DNA of 7,082 nt, from positions 1 through 7,082 of the forward strand of contig CAZIHY010000097.1 in the NCBI GenBank assembly GCA_964539115.1. Direction: 5' to 3'. This DNA is from CAKSXP01 sp964539115 (lineage in GTDB: Bacteria > Bacillota > Clostridia > Oscillospirales > Oscillospiraceae). Under the pieces are notes generated by a model. That model saw only the letters and a list, made by a program, of their open reading frames with translations. It was not told where the DNA came from and did not search any database. Below, piece after piece: positions 5,978 to 7,082 of this stretch. Both the position numbers and the translations under genes were made by a program. Every line of letters begins with the position of its first letter. Within the stretch, counting starts at the first letter, position 1.

Positions 5978-6898
5978 ATGACTTCAAGGCAGATCGAATG
6001 TTTTATGGTTGTTGTGAAAAACATGAGCTTTTCCAAGGCTGCCGATGAACTGTTCATTTCCCAGCCGTCCGTAAGCCGGTATATCAGCGGGCTGGAAGAG
6101 GAACTCGGCGTCAAGCTCTTCATTAGGGGAAACAAATATATTGCGCTTTCTGAGGCGGGCCGTATCTGGCACGATTGTTTTACGTTGATGGTTCAGGAGT
6201 TTAACAAAGCGAAAAGCTCTACTTCCGCTGCCTGCGGCGTCCGGGCCGGTAAAGTCACGTTTGCAATATCGAGCCTCTGGGGATACAATCGAAATTTCAG
6301 AAATTTCGTGAACTTTTTTAAGAGGAAATATCCTGATATCCAGGTTGAAAAGATGGAACCGGCGCCGGCCCACAGCGTGCTGGAGGCATATGGCGAAGAA
6401 AAACCAATGGCGTTATTTCATATAGAAAAAGTCCTGCAGGAGCTTCCCGAAGACTACAGCTCCGCCAAAATCGGGGAGGTACCTCTGGCGTTTTACTTTT
6501 CAAAAGCTCATCCGTTTGCGTCCAATCCTAAGATCACTACAGCGGATTTCAACAGCCAGCTGTTTCTTATAGTGGACAATATGGACAATAGCGGTCCCGA
6601 TGACAAGCCGGATATCATCGATAGGATCTCGGATATATTTGTTGCGCTTGGCCAGGCCCCGCCGCAATATAAATTTGTGACGCAAAATGAGATATCCACC
6701 TCTATGCTTGAGGATGGAGATGGAGTGCTTATGGCCGATCTATGGGCGAGATATGCGCATAATTCTGTTTTGTTGTGCCATCTGACCGGTTGTACGGAGA
6801 ATATAGGGATCGCGTGGAAAAACTCAGAGGAGGATTCTCTTATGTCTTTGTTTGCAAATGAAGCGGTTGAGTTTTTCAAAGCGCATCCTCTCAGTTAA
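5978..6898 (+). CDS. LysR-family transcriptional regulator
   Basis: DNA-binding regulator, probably of the divergent transporter operon and of itself. The product has 306 residues, normal for the family. The N-terminal winged helix-turn-helix covers about 1-60: MTSRQIECFM, the recognition region SFSKAADELFISQPSVSRYI at 17-36, then the wing and dimer helix. The effector-binding domain runs from about 92 (KVTFAISSL) to the C-terminus, with the conserved TQNEISTSMLEDGDGVLMAD stretch at 235-254. The start at 5978 is chosen over in-frame ATG 5957 because AAGGAGG (5960-5966) serves it and the product then begins exactly where LysR proteins usually do. A good promoter and an inverted repeat lie upstream and a strong terminator follows, so it is transcribed alone. 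The ligand is unknown; a transported substrate or its breakdown product is plausible. Confidence 0.95.
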   Translation: MTSRQIECFMVVVKNMSFSKAADELFISQPSVSRYISGLEEELGVKLFIRGNKYIALSEAGRIWHDCFTLMVQEFNKAKSSTSAACGVRAGKVTFAISSLWGYNRNFRNFVNFFKRKYPDIQVEKMEPAPAHSVLEAYGEEKPMALFHIEKVLQELPEDYSSAKIGEVPLAFYFSKAHPFASNPKITTADFNSQLFLIVDNMDNSGPDDKPDIIDRISDIFVALGQAPPQYKFVTQNEISTSMLEDGDGVLMADLWARYAHNSVLLCHLTGCTENIGIAWKNSEEDSLMSLFANEAVEFFKAHPLS

Positions 6899-6913
6899 TT
6901 ATTATTGCGACCC

Positions 6914-6948
6914 ATGGCGCGTCCTGACCGGACGCGCCCATATTTTTT
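6914..6948 (+). terminator. Rho-independent terminator of the LysR gene
   Basis: GGCGCGTCC (6916-6924) pairs perfectly with GGACGCGCC (6930-6938) around a 5-base loop. AT can add two pairs past a one-base bulge, and six T residues follow at 6943-6948, with more T after. It begins 15 bases past the stop codon. The opposite strand has no T-run, so it acts only on the plus strand. Confidence 0.92.
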
Positions 6949-6961
6949 GTCTTTTGATCCG

Positions 6962-7001
6962 GAGCGGCCGTTAAATTGCCTGCCTTGAGGGTCCGCCGCT
7001 C
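6962..7001. repeat. 7-bp inverted repeat in the downstream gap
   Basis: GAGCGGC (6962-6968) and GCCGCTC (6995-7001) are perfect complements 26 bases apart. No T-run follows on the plus strand. On the minus strand a few bases lead to CAAAAG, so it is not a convincing terminator either way. Purpose unknown and possibly chance; the rest of 6949-7070 is non-coding and becomes strongly AT-rich after 7003. Confidence 0.3.
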
Positions 7002-7070
7002 TTATAAATGCTCAAAAAATAAAAAATAAGAATTAATCTTTAATAAAATGAGAACTTTATAATATAGGTC

Positions 7071-7076
7071 TTGACA
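7071..7076 (+). promoter_or_regulatory. Possible -35 box of a gene beyond the window
   Basis: A perfect TTGACA follows a strongly AT-rich stretch, at the very edge of the window. Its -10 box would lie near 7094, outside, so this cannot be confirmed. A TATAAT at 7058-7063 has no matching -35 upstream. Confidence 0.3.
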
Positions 7077-7082
7077 AATCGC

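Noticed and set aside
6899..7082. Small gene or RNA in the right-hand gap
   Set aside because: After the terminator I see only a weak inverted repeat and AT-rich DNA, with no start plus ribosome-binding site and no known RNA fold.
1..7082. Mobile element, CRISPR array, phage or defence genes
   Set aside because: No transposase, terminal repeats, regularly spaced repeats, integrase or attachment-like duplications were seen; gene order and codon use look uniform.

Overview
The window holds one complete ABC transporter operon of the dipeptide/oligopeptide (Dpp/Opp, peptide/nickel) class on the minus strand, and a divergently transcribed LysR-family regulator on the plus strand. The organism is probably a low- to mid-GC Gram-positive anaerobe of the Clostridia type. 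This is inferred from strong AGGAGG ribosome-binding sites, sigma-A-like promoters, a lipoprotein rather than periplasmic solute-binding protein, and tight ATGA gene overlaps. Nothing in the window fixes the genus.

Layout, read in the direction of operon transcription (right to left): a 322-base divergent control region (5656-5977); the substrate-binding lipoprotein (5655-4081); a 179-base intercistronic gap with hairpins (4080-3902); permease B (3901-2888, TTG start); permease C (2891-2004, overlapping B by 4 bases); ATPase D (1986-1000, own strong ribosome-binding site); ATPase F (1003-38, overlapping D by 4 bases). The last 37 bases (1-37) carry nothing I can name. To the right, the LysR gene (5978-6898) ends at a strong rho-independent terminator (6914-6948). 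It is followed by an AT-rich gap that ends in a perfect TTGACA, probably the -35 box of a gene outside the window.

How they work together: the lipoprotein captures a substrate (most likely a peptide, not proven) outside the membrane. B and C form the channel and D and F power it by ATP hydrolysis. The LysR protein is placed to control both itself and the operon: good promoters for each direction lie back to back, with several dyads and direct repeats between and over them. The gap between the binding-protein gene and permease B contains a long hairpin and two mutually exclusive pairings. This fits the common need for much more binding protein than membrane components.

I found no evidence of a new biological system. 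The content is a standard transporter locus. The points most worth checking are the RNA structures between the first two operon genes, the operator candidates, the non-canonical signature motif of ATPase F, and matching four-cysteine motifs in both ATPases.
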